Part shown: positions 11,445 through 21,889 of the stretch, in pieces | How positions within the stretch are numbered: position 1 is the first letter of the stretch | Layout: each line of letters opens with the position of its first letter | NCBI GenBank assembly: GCA_032622095.1 | Contig: CP136064.1 | Coordinates: forward strand, 115,246,004 to 115,310,003 | Source: Siphonodentalium dalli | Lineage: Eukaryota > Mollusca > Scaphopoda > Gadilida > Siphonodentaliidae | Direction of reading: 5' to 3' | DNA length: 64,000 nucleotides | Notes under the pieces: generated by a model | The model's database searches: none | What the model saw: the letters and a program-made list of their open reading frames with translations, nothing else | Told to the model about the DNA's origin: nothing | Made by a program: the position numbers and the translations under genes

Positions 11445-12155
11445 CTCTTTCGCTGCTGATTGCGACTAAAGTCAAATTACCCATACGCTGCCAATACCCA
11501 TTGAGTCAAAGTCGGGTACCTGATGCAGCAGGTCAAGTACAAGGGGAGTAAATATGATCATCCAGTTAATGCACATGAATATATGTCATGCTAATATTAA
11601 GTTCCTGACTATAACACAAGAAACATGTAATATGCTTCAGATACAGGGCAGTGTCTGTACATATTCCCATATAACGTGAACCGCAATTTAAGGGTGCTTG
11701 GTGATATCATTGGTGGGCCCTTCAAATATGAGTGTGTGTAAATATAGCACATATACATGTATAGACAGGGTATGGGTCCCTCCCGGAAAGACATAAGTAA
11801 TGAGGTTAAAGTGAAAAATTAAATATCAAGAAGTACCCATTTCTGTATTGACTGCATCTATATATATATATACCCATATCACCGTGAATATGCACCAAAC
11901 ATAGCCATGCATGTGTAAACCAAGAATCCAAGATGGCCACCAAGGTCACGTGACCTCTATGGTGGTGGAATGAGTGGCCATGGACTATCATGCCTATGTA
12001 TATTTACATATGATGTTTCAACAAATTATTCCAAGCCATACTTGAAATACACTATATTATTCGTATATATTACACCCATAATACTTGTATACATTTATGG
12101 GATGCTTAATTGGCAGTGAGGAATCCGTCTGTGGTGCCGAGTGGCAGTGAAAGAG
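11445..12155. mobile_element. piggyBac-like non-autonomous element (decayed copy)
   Basis: Ends are CTCTTTCGCTGCTGATTGCGAC on the left and GGCAGTGAAAGAG followed by TTAA on the right. They match the ends of the element at 19974-21128, which has TTAA on both sides; here the left TTAA has become GGTA. Inside is a GGTCACGTGACC block near 11944 also found in the other copy. Confidence 0.65.
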
Positions 12156-12662
12156 TTAAAGGCATTGATCACCTTGTATCTTATGCTCTAGATTATCTTT
12201 AATGATCATCCAGCTGTTCATGTTCATCCTTGTCTATTTATTAGTGAAAGTCAAACAATATAAAAAACCTTGTCTTCAATAGAAATGGGCTGGCCTTACT
12301 AGTAAGCTTCAGCAATGTGATCCATTGACTAAGTAGTCATTACGCAATCAATCCTGAAACATCCCATCATTCATGCATTCAATACAGATAACAAAAATCA
12401 GGATTTAAATGAAATAATGCTTGTCGGAAAATTGAAATACAAATATTCTAAATATATCATTTGGACTAATTAAAGGAAGAAAACTGAACCCTGATATCAT
12501 TGATAAATTTAGAAATAATTATCAAATTAACCCACTCATTTCTTTGCATCAAATAAATTTAATTGCACCAACATCAATAAATGTGAAAGCTTTGTCTTGG
12601 TTGAGAATTTATTAAATATGATTGATTCATTACAAATTAGATACAAACATATTATTTTTCAG

Positions 12663-12860
12663 GTGTTCCAGGACATCAGTTTGTGATCTTAGCACAGATA
12701 TTCTGGACGCTCCTAAAATTGGTGACAATGTGTCCGTATTTCAGGATATCAACTTGGACTCAGTATTGAATTTCAGCTCGTCACAACTTCCTGCCTTCTC
12801 TCAGCCTAGTAAACCTAATTGTGAGTTCCCATTTCATGTCAGCTCAGACTTAAAATATAT
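12663..12860 (+). CDS. HFM1: HFM1, N-terminal exon (first one recognised)
   Basis: Probable exon of the meiotic DNA helicase HFM1/MER3, in the poorly conserved region before the helicase core. The acceptor is ATTATTTTTCAG ending at 12662. Two donors are possible. GTATGT at 12861 leaves phase 2 and joins the exon at 24177 directly in frame. GTGAGT at 12821 is closer to consensus but leaves phase 1, which would require another exon in between. I prefer 12860 because the join works. The encoded stretch is Ser-rich and acidic (SVLNFSSSQLPAFSQPS) and has no motif. Its membership in HFM1 rests on strand, position, splice sites and phase rather than on strong sequence likeness. Confidence 0.5.
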
Positions 12861-13044
12861 GTATGTGTATTCTCGCCTGACCCCATCTGGGATCGAAAAC
12901 CAGCCAAATTTGATTAGGTCTCAAACTGCATGAAGTTTCCATGACAATATCAGAATAACTGGCATGGGCGAAATAAAATGGGGACTGTTCATTTCAAGTC
13001 TAAGTGTGTTAGTTCATGTATTTGAAATAGCTGAGCATGAAGGC

Positions 13045-13200
13045 ATTGGACACAGAATGCTCGAGGCCATAATAGCTGCTGAGTTCACTCTTTGTTGATT
13101 GTCTCATTCAAAAGGTAACTATCTGATTTAAAACAACAGTTTTTTCCCTGTGATTTATCTGCCCGATTGTCCAGATTGGAACAATAACTATGCATTCTTA
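13045..13200. repeat. Dispersed repeat, copy 2 (relative at 10595-10770)
   Basis: Shares GGACACAGAA through GGAACAATAACTATGCATTCTTA with the copy at 10595. After it, GGACAATAA(C/A)TATG(G/C)ATTC is stuttered three times near 13185-13240. Confidence 0.6.
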
Positions 13201-13412
13201 ATTCTTTGGACAATAACTATGGATTCTTTGGACAATAAATATGCATTCAAAGAAATAATAACTCTGCGCTTGCATGATAAGAGCTCGACGATTAAACTGC
13301 CCATTTGGAAAAATAATATGAGGGAAAACAAAGGGATTGTGTTATATAGTAGTTATAAAGCTGGCTGTGCCTGGAAAAGTTGGTTATCAAGTTTGAACAA
13401 AAGATGCCAATG

Positions 13413-13615
13413 TACAGTAATGCCCTATATAATCGATTCCTTAACAACAGCAGAATTATGGGTAACTTTTCAGGATTTAGTCAGAAATATGGCTTGTTGC
13501 CATTCAATGAGAGCTTTCCGATGAATGGCAACAAGCCATATTTCCGCGTAAATCCTGAAAAGTTACCCATAATTCTGCTGTGGTTAGGGAGTCGATTATT
13601 TAGGGCATTATTGTA
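13413..13615. mobile_element. Palindromic MITE, same family as the 5342 array
   Basis: TACAGTAATGCCCTA.ATAATCGA at the left returns as TCGATTATTTAGGGCATTATTGTA on the right. Inside are CAGCAGAATTATGGGTAACT and its complement, then a second stem ATATGGCTTGTTGCCATTCA around a GAGAGCTTTCC centre. About 200 bp, so this subtype has 70 bp more in the centre than the array units. Confidence 0.9.
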
Positions 13616-13639
13616 CCATATTATATTTCTTATAAAAGC

Positions 13640-13970
13640 AAGCTTGCTTTCAGTTGTTCGAACGCTGTCACATGGTTCTGCTCAGAGAATACAGAGACAA
13701 TATGGGGCAACATGTGGAAGGTAGGTCTGCTCGTTCATCTCACTTTGGGTGGTGGCTAAGTTAGTAAGGTGCATAGCACCAAGGCAAGACAATTCTATAT
13801 TAGATGAATATATTGCAGAATTAAAAAAATAACAACATAAAGTTTTCTGACAGAATAGACGGATTACCAACAAGAATAAACGTAAGTATATATTGTACAT
13901 ACACATTTGCCGAAATTCCCTATAACTAACGCTTTTACATAGTACCACAACCACTGCTACCTCTCTACAG
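13640..13970. other. Spacer, nothing certain
   Basis: Open frames exist on both strands but none shows a domain or convincing splice sites. Confidence 0.4.
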
Positions 13971-13974
13971 GACC

Positions 13975-14862
13975 AGTTCACAGGGGGTGGTGTCTCCCTT
14001 ACATATATACATGGCTTTTTCCAGCTTACATTTGTCACTCATAAAGTAGTCGGCGAACAAATATGCAAGCTAATGCTTGTTTCTTTGACTCCATCAGTCT
14101 TTAGCATTCGGGAGTTATTTTTTAACTTAAATCTGATATTTGACCCACTCTTTCTGAATCACTTCTAACTTTTGAAATATTACCAGTGCCGTCTGAGTAG
14201 TTGTCAAACACTAGATGTAGAGTTGTTACAGGAAGATGTTTCAAATAGGATGCAACACATTCTGTCCAACAGATGAAGGTATCAGCTTGAAGTCCAATAA
14301 TTGGAATTCTCACAACACTCATGGCATACACACTAAAACATTCAATAATATCTGGGCGTGTCGATCAGATGAAGGCTTAGACAAATGAGTAAAAATATTT
14401 GATGTGCACAAACTAATGAGAATTTTGACTGTTACCAACCAAGCAAAAATACCTAATTCTTGAACAACCTTGACACCAAGCAACCGTTTTATTAATCGTG
14501 TGCATAATTTCTGAATGATGCATAACATATATAATCTTTGAAAATTATGAGAAAAAGATAATTTGAATGAAGTATTCCAATCAAAGAAACAAGCTTAGCT
14601 TACATATTTGCAGGGAGCAAATTAACTGGTATCGTATCGCAATTTGCTGGCCAAGTTTTGATAATAGCTATGCAATTTGCTATGAATTTTATATGATTTT
14701 AGAACAATGCTATCTAATCATGTCAATGTGATATTATTTGCTAATAAAAATTTCAAAAGTAATTTGCTCCCTGCATATTTGTTAGCTGACTTTTATGGGT
14801 GACAAATGTCAGCTGGAAAATGCCATGTTTATAAGTAAGGGAGACACCTGCTAGTATGTTGA
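13975..14862 (-). mobile_element. Decayed element with inverted arms and minus-strand frames
   Basis: The segment near 13985-14060 (GGTGTCTCCCTTACATATAT ... ACATTTGTCACTCATAAA) is the reverse complement of 14775-14858 with minor changes, giving arms of about 85 bp. Between them the minus strand has two overlapping frames, 14319-14528 and 14122-14331. The second contains LHLVFDNYSDGTGNISK, which has the look of an H-x-V-F-D-x-Y ... I-K/S-K block seen in proteins of some invertebrate mobile elements; that likeness is from memory and weak. No intact product. Confidence 0.45.
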
Positions 14863-15060
14863 TGTGAATAGATCACAACCACCATCATTGATTCATGAAT
14901 TGAAATCTACTCAAATATAAAGAAGCTAACACATGCAGCCATTGTATGGTAGATCCAAATCCACATACAGTCTTAAAAAGGTTGTTATTTTGCAAGATGT
15001 TTTGATACTAACACACTAAATGTGGATGAAGTCGTTGATTTTATTCTTCATGTTGTATAG

Positions 15061-15381
15061 AATAAGCTGGCATCAGAGACAACTCCTGGCGATTTTTGGT
15101 ATACAATGATTATGTCTAATAAAGACTGTTCAAGGAAGCATGCATCACTTAAAAGGCTCCCTCATGATATCGTCCCACTGAAGTTTGCTATTTACAGAAC
15201 ACATTATATCACACACATGATGATTAACAGTCTTAATGGGAATTATGTTTCCCTCAACCCCCTGGAACACAGACGGACTCTGGTTGATGGCATAACAGAA
15301 CCAATTTGGATTGATGGACCCGTTCTTCTAAATAAATTACCAGTGAATATGAGTAATGCAACTGATTCTGTCGAGCAAAAT
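15061..15381 (+). pseudogene. ORF 5' part, interrupted by the 4.5-kb element
   Basis: A frame open from 15061 (first ATG at 15106) runs 107 codons and meets TAG only at 15382, exactly where the foldback element at 15384 begins. If that element and one copy of the flanking TA are removed, the frame continues at 19879 for 26 more codons to TGA at 19955-19957. It contains KDCSRKHASLKRLPHDIVPL and YRTHY..H; I do not recognise the family. An AG at 15059-15060 could be an acceptor, but the gene could also be a transposon-borne ORF. Now broken by the insertion. Confidence 0.5.
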
Positions 15382-16949
15382 TAGTCAAGGCACATTAGGT
15401 TTCACTAGTGCAAAAAATCCCGGAAAGCTGAATTTTTCAGGGATTAATAAGAACATGTTTATGAACAACTTGGCAAAAGTCCCCTAGAATCCGAGTTGAG
15501 CTTTTTGAGATATCATGATTTTTCGCAATGGTGCAATTTCTGACGAAATTCCATTAGACCATATGCGAATGCAGTCATATGTAGGCTAATTTATGGACTC
15601 AATCTTCACACATACCCGTCCATCATGAAGCATGTGTCGATAGATATGCGTAATTGGTGCTAGAGCTTACTAACAGTCGATATTCCATAATTGTGATGAC
15701 ATTTATTGGCGAAGAGAGCATATAAATCGCATGGTGATTCAAAATTTTCCTAACAAAAGAGGGCGAGTAAAGATATTCAGACGACAATGAGCTAAAATAT
15801 GAACCATTATACTAGAAGAGTGGTTAGTTCAGAACAGGAAAGTGATGAGATATATTGAACCATCACCATCTTTAAGATTTTATAGCCGGAAACATAACAC
15901 TACCCCCTAAAACGTACCCCATGGCTTTGAGTATCTGAAAGGCAAAATACCACATAATAGTCCTGGCGTTTGACGTAACAATTGTACAAATGGTGATAAC
16001 ACTATGAAACTTGGCACATAGGTTCCTTATACACTATTAATCATTTTCAGATGTATAGACGTCGCGGCAGGTCCGTCCTTGACAACGGTTGCTAGGCAAC
16101 TATCCCACATCGAAGAAATACAAATATGACTGATATTATGGCAGTTTTAACAATCTAACCTACGTCATGCAGCATTTTTATGGTAAAAGTAATATTAGTT
16201 GTTGTTCGAGCAGATCTGGCTGGAAAATTACCATAGTTCTTACTTACTTAAAATGCACACATGGCTGATATTATGGTAGTTTTAACAAACTAAACTACGT
16301 CATGTAACATTTTTATATTGAAAACAATTATTATAATTGTTGTTAGAGTGAACATGGCAGTAAAGTTTCCGCATTCGTTACCTAACGGGTGTGTAGTGGT
16401 TGCTATGGACATACCCACATTTGAAAGCATACCATATGTATGAGTTTCTGGTAATTTAACTGATATAACTGTTTCATGATATGGTATGAGTTTTGGAAAA
16501 TTTGCATGATATAATTGTTTCATAATATGCCATATTATGCTTATATTGACAATAATGCATAACTAAAGGTTGTTGTGTTGTGTACTGACGCATTCTCGTG
16601 TGGCAAATTGGTATTGAGGTTTCATTGTTGCTAGGTAACCACCTACCATTGACAAATCTTCTTTAAACTGACAGACTATTCAGTTAGTTTTATCAGAATC
16701 ACATACCTGTGTGGAGTTTACTATTGTTTCTTTCATGATTTGATTTTTGGAATACATTTTGATGAGACATGTAAAAATATGGACCCACATTTATGTCGAT
16801 ACCACCTGAACCCCCCTCCATGGAATCCGACATTTGCACTACATTTGACAATGGCATCCATGCAGAACACTCTATCACGGTGTGGTAGCATCCACATACC
16901 AGTTGCTATACGGTATGAACTAACTGTGTTTCTTTCATATCCATGCCAT

Positions 16950-18480
16950 AACTACATATATGTCAATACATGGTCATGAGTCATTTACAAGTCTATAGGA
17001 GCTCGTACATGAGCGTGGCCTATATATTTCAGATTGAGATACCATGAACTACCCTTTGGAACCGGTGACCAATACCCATTTACATGGGCAGCCATGGGCC
17101 CATTACCAACCCACAGTTACTAAGGAACAGCATCCAATGACGTGTCTTAACTACTGTGTCCATGTCATAGAAAGGGGCCTGGGCCGATGATATACTATTT
17201 AGGGTTCGTTCTATTGATTTGCCTGGGTACATGTCATGTGTACATAACTATAGACACTTGTGTATTTGCACTACATGTGGTGTTCATATGGGTCCATAGG
17301 GTATGCGTGGCTGTGGTTATAACCTAGATAGTCATGGCACATGTACATTCATGGGATGGGTTCATGTTTTACATATAAATGTCTTGTAATAAAGTCATAA
17401 CTAAATCAGCCTGGATACATGGGCTGTCCATAGTGGCCCATCTCAATTTCCTACCTATATGAGCCTGGGTCCATAGCCAAGCTATGGTGGTGCACACGAC
17501 CAATCGATAGGGACCTTCATGCTATAGGGCGTTGGTCGAATGGCTGAAAACGGACGTACGTATACGGTATTCATATAGTATAGAGACGTGGATCCATGCA
17601 CATGCATGGACTTACCCGTAGACATGGGGTCCATGTGTCTCCTATATATGTGGATCAGTCCATGGCCTACCAGCATATATGTGAATCTATGAAATGATTG
17701 ATAACGCCGGTGCCGTAGCTTTTATTTAGGGACATGTGTCCATGTCCTACATATAGGCACCTGTATCACTGCATACATCATTATAGTCACTTGTGTATTA
17801 ACACTATTTAAACATGCCTGGGTCTTTGGTGTAGATATATCACGTACGAGGGGTGGGTCCATATCCTACATATAGACAGACACCTGCTTATGCCTGGGTA
17901 TAATTCAATATGGCATACATATATCGGCCTTGGTCCATGGCCTACACGTATGGATATGTGTCCATGGCCAACATACAGTGCCATATGTGTATGGGCTATT
18001 TATAAGGGCCCCCCATCCTTAACTTTCGTCTATGTGGCATCGGTCCAATATCTATATATAGGTTGGTCTGTCATAAAACTGTCTCATATATTCATACCAT
18101 ATATAGGTTCCTGAATCCATGGTGCACTAATCTATTGTGCATCGGACTTGGTCTGTGGTATCTTAGTACATGGTCTATCTGTGGGCACTTGGTTATTTGC
18201 ACCATGTAACATTGTCATGGTCATGATCATAGATATCATACATGTATGGTTATATGAAGCGGTCTGGTTCATGGACTATACATATCCTACGTACATAGCC
18301 TATATGTATGGACATGGGTCCTGTGAGTATATATGTGCCTGGGTTCCTAACCTAACTATTGTAGGCTAGGGCCATGGCTAACATATTGGTGGCTGACCCT
18401 AGCTATGTTCTTCATATATAGTAGAGTTGGTCCGTGACTTACATTATATAACTAGCTGTCGGGGTCTATGGCTTATATAA
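16950..18480. repeat. Degenerate GGTCCATGGCCTACATATA repeat field
   Basis: Words like (G)GGTCCATGGCCTACATATA recur irregularly every 25-60 bp through the core of the foldback element, for example near 17653, 17732, 17855, 17930, 17955, 18050 and 18260. The compositional texture differs sharply from the rest of the window. ORFs here are by-products. Confidence 0.65.
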
Positions 18481-18621
18481 CTATTATGGCCATGCCTCAT
18501 ATTAAATATAAGCAACAACTTTTCAACTCTCACTTTGAATTCCCGATATCTAAACTGATGGACCACAACGGATAAGTGTACCCATATTCTGGTTAGACTC
18601 ACACTAACAACATTTATAATT

Positions 18622-18878
18622 GTTTTCACCATAAAAACGTTAATACTACCATAATATCAGTCATATGTGCATGTTTGTATTTCGGGTGTGACCCTGGCAA
18701 CAGTTACCACTCATATAAGTAAGAATTATATGGTATTTTTTTCAGCCATTGTTTTCACCATAAAAACGTTAATACTACCATAATATCAGTCATATGTGCA
18801 TGTTTGTATTTCGGGTATGACCCTGGCAACAGTTACCACTCATATAAGTAAGAATTATATGGTATTTTTTTCAGCCAT
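18622..18878. repeat. 129-bp tandem duplication, near-perfect
   Basis: From GTTTTCACCATAAAAACGTT to TTTTTTTCAGCCA the sequence is repeated back to back with about one difference (GGGTGTGACC vs GGGTATGACC). More diverged units continue to about 19135, and reverse-oriented relatives lie at 16110-16300 in the other arm. Confidence 0.9.
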
Positions 18879-19878
18879 CTCAACACTAACAACAACTATT
18901 CTAATTGCTTTCAACACAAAAGTGCTATTAGGTGTAGTTTAGTTTGTTAAAGCTACCATAATATCAGTCATATGTGCATTTTTAGATTGTGTGTGTGTCC
19001 TTAGCAACCACCACTCCTTGTAAGTAAGTAATATGGCAATTTGTCAGTCAGGTCAAAACTGACAACAAATATGTTCACCATAAACATGCTACATGACGTA
19101 GTTTAGTTTGTTAGAACACGTATAATATCAGTCATATGCATTAATCCGATGCCGGGTAGTTGCCTAGCAACCGTTGCTAAGAAGAGCCTGTTGCAAATGA
19201 CGCCACATGTGAAAATGAGCAGTAGCGTATAAGGAACATATGTGCCAAGTTTCATGCTTTTATCGCCCTTTTCACAGTTGGTGTGTTTTCTACAACAAGC
19301 ACTTGGACTAGCGGAAGGGCAAAATGTGACGAGAGCCAGTTTAGGGGGTAGGGTTATGTTTTTACAAGTATTGACCACTTATCATAGGTATAGTTGCTAA
19401 TCCCGCATATTATGTTGGAGGATTGATATCTGTGCAGTTTTTAAAACAAATTGCTTGCGCCTACGTAATGAATAGCCCAAGAAATTTGACATCGAATAAT
19501 ACAGATTGTCTGAAAAAATCGTAATTTTTTGGGGTCATTATGTTATTTTATATCCATATCTGCGAAATTCATTCAAATCCCCCCGTTGAATTTGTATCTC
19601 TGGTTCGAGAATTGTGTATTGAACAATATTGAGTACATTTGGTATATGTTTCGGCTGAAAATTTTTTATAACATCCCATTATTCCTATGATTGTGAAAAA
19701 TATATAAGTTTTTATTTTTTTATGAAAAAAATTGGTTAACTCCGAAAGCTCAACTCCGATTTTAGGGGACTTTTCGTGACGCATCCGCGATGTTATGGCC
19801 TAAATAATATAAAAAAAATCAGCTTTCCGGGATTTATTTCCTTACTTTTCCCCATTCATGCCTAATGTGCCTGGACTA

Positions 19879-19957
19879 TGTTGCCAACGATAATGAGGAC
19901 AGTGAACAGAGGTCTGGAGATGTTTTCTCAGATGATGAATCTGATTATAAATGGTGA
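19879..19957 (+). pseudogene. ORF 3' part, after the 4.5-kb element
   Basis: Twenty-six codons plus stop, in the same frame as 15061-15381 once the foldback element and one TA are removed. The tail is strongly acidic (NDNEDSEQRSGDVFSDDESD), a plausible C-terminus. The piggyBac-like element begins only 17 bp further on. Confidence 0.5.
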
Positions 19958-19973
19958 ATTTTTTAACTCTTAA

Positions 19974-21128
19974 CTCTTTCACTGCCGATCGCGACTTGAG
20001 TCGAATTACCCATACACTGCTGATCGCGACTTGAGTCGAATCCTGACACCTTCGTCCCGTAACATCAATCCATGGGAAGTAACTTTATATTATTCTGTGA
20101 AAACACTGTACGTGATGTAATCAATTTTGTAACGAGAAACTCCCGGTTTATTTTTTTTATATTTCGGGATGTCGGCCATCATGTTTTGTAATTAAGTGGT
20201 CGCGGTCACGTGACCCTCCTGGTATGGAAGTGTTTTCCATTCCACAGAGACCAATACCTACCTGCATACCAAGTTTCAGGAATATACCTCTGCATATACA
20301 AAAGTTATTGCGAAATACCCAATAATATATTTATTTAGCAGAAATATACTAACTTATTTTCGGTTCTCAATACTAACACCAACTTACATATCAAATGTCG
20401 TCAAAATATCTCTGCAGATACAAAAGTTATTGAGAACTAATGCATTTTCCTTATATTTCAGTGTGGTGGCCATCTTGTTTTGTGATCATGTGGTCACGGT
20501 CTCGTGACCCTCATGTGGTCACGGTCTCATGACACTGGCAGACTGGGAAGTGTTTTCAATTCGCAAGTCCAATATCTAACTGTGCACCAAGTTCCACGAA
20601 CATACCTCTACAGATACAAAAGTTATTGAGAAATACCCAATCAATATGTATTTAGCAGCAATATACTAACATTATCTTATATTTCGGGATGGCGGCCATC
20701 TTGTTTTGTGGTCACATGATCGTGGTCACGTGAAAAGTGACACTGGCGGACTAGAACATATTTTCTATTCCCAATACTGATACTTACTTACATGCCAATT
20801 TAAGTTAACTTTCATGAAAATATCTTTACAAATACAAAAGTTATTGAGAAATACTGAAATTTTCTTATATTTTGGGGTGGCGGCCAACTTTTTTGTGGTC
20901 ACGTGATTGTGGTCACGTGACAATGGTGGACTGTGATGTGTTTTCGATTCCCAAGACCAATACCTACATGCATACCAAGTTTCATGAAAATAGCTCGGCA
21001 GATACAAAAGTTATTGAGAAATACCCAATTCATATGTATTTAGCAGCAATATGCTATAGCTACATGTACATGTATAGTATGCTTGGCAGTGGCAGATATG
21101 TCTGTGGTGCTGGATGGCAGTGAAAGAG
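19974..21128. mobile_element. piggyBac-like non-autonomous element with TTAA ends
   Basis: CTCTTTCACTGCC at the left and GGCAGTGAAAGAG at the right form a perfect 13-bp inverted repeat, and each is flanked by TTAA (19970-19973, 21129-21132). TTAA duplication with such ends is the signature of piggyBac-type elements. The inside is a set of units with GGCGGCCATCTTGTTTTGTG, GTCACGTGA and ACAAAAGTTATTGAGAAATA (near 20161, 20455, 20685, 20872). No transposase is left. Confidence 0.85.
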
Positions 21129-21239
21129 TTAAAGACCTGATAATTCCATGATCTGAGTTTGGTATAAAAATGGCTATAGATAATGCATTATTGCTAAATT
21201 AGGGTGAACTGGACAGACAAAATATATTTTAATAGTCAA

Positions 21240-21880
21240 ATTTAGCGTTTTAGGGAGGGAATGTCAAAATTGGGGTTCAGACCCTCAATATTGGGGGTTC
21301 AGACCCGTAAACCCTAATTTTTGGACAATTTATAATATCTTATCATCACCAAAACTATGAATGATAATTTCTACTAAATTGAAGTGAATGAGACAGAAAA
21401 TTTATATATTTCGGAGGTCAAATTTTGACTAAAGGGTTTGCAACACAAAATGGGGGTTCAGGCCCCAAAAACCCTGATTTTAGAACTTACAACTGTTTTT
21501 AAATATGGAACAATGACTATCAGTATTATTGCATAGTAAATTAAACGTTTTGGGGAGAAAAAAACATTTGGGAGTACAATCTGAGGAAAAGGGTTGCTAA
21601 AACCCTAATATTGGTTCTTTTTTACACAAATTTCACTACAAAGTGATGAGCATTAATGTCTGCTTACTACATTTAAGTGAGTATAAACCGAATAATATTA
21701 TTTATTGGGGTGAAATCTGGGGGAAAAGATCTGAAACCCAAAATTGGGGTTCAGGGCCCTAAAACCCCAACTTGGGCACCTTTTTTCAAAAATCAGCTGG
21801 CACCATGAAATTCCTCATCGAAAAGTACCCTACAAACTATTCTAAATATAAAGTGAACACCATTTCCCTAAAGAGCAATT
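21240..21880. repeat. Degenerate repeats with GGGGTTCAG..CCC..AAACCC
   Basis: A block TTGGGGTTCAG(A/G)CCC..(T/A)AAACCC(T/C)AA.TT recurs near 21262, 21290, 21448, 21590 and 21740. The end (21809-21872) is the fragment shared with 9192-9255. Resemblance to plant-type telomere repeats is superficial because the spacing is irregular. Confidence 0.6.
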
Positions 21881-21889
21881 TCCATAAAG

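Larger units (their letters stand above)
15384..19876. mobile_element. 4.5-kb foldback DNA element with TA target duplication
   Basis: The outer ends are GTC(A/C)AGGCACATTAGG and its reverse complement, flanked by TA on each side. The arms are long and colinear: AATCCCGGAAAGCTGA (15416 / 19812), AGTCCCCTA.AATC.GAGTTGAGC (15480 / 19760), AACATAAC.CTACCCC (15890 / 19350) and GAAACTTGGCACATA.GTTCCTTATAC (16008 / 19220). They also share TGATATTATGG(C/T)AGTTTTAACA units. The middle (about 16700-18480) is a degenerate repeat field. No transposase is visible, so it was probably moved in trans. It split an ORF. Confidence 0.8.

Noticed and set aside
13150-13724. ORFs of 124 and 114 codons as genes
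   Set aside because: Both run through the palindromic MITE at 13413-13615, whose two arms explain the open frames.
16740-18369. Several ORFs in the core of the 4.5-kb element as transposase
   Set aside because: They follow GGTCCATGGCC-type repeats, have no DDE/D pattern or zinc finger, and differ in frame from unit to unit.
21240-21790. AAACCCTAA words as interstitial telomere repeats
   Set aside because: Not tandem at 6-7 bp spacing; they occur once per long degenerate unit.
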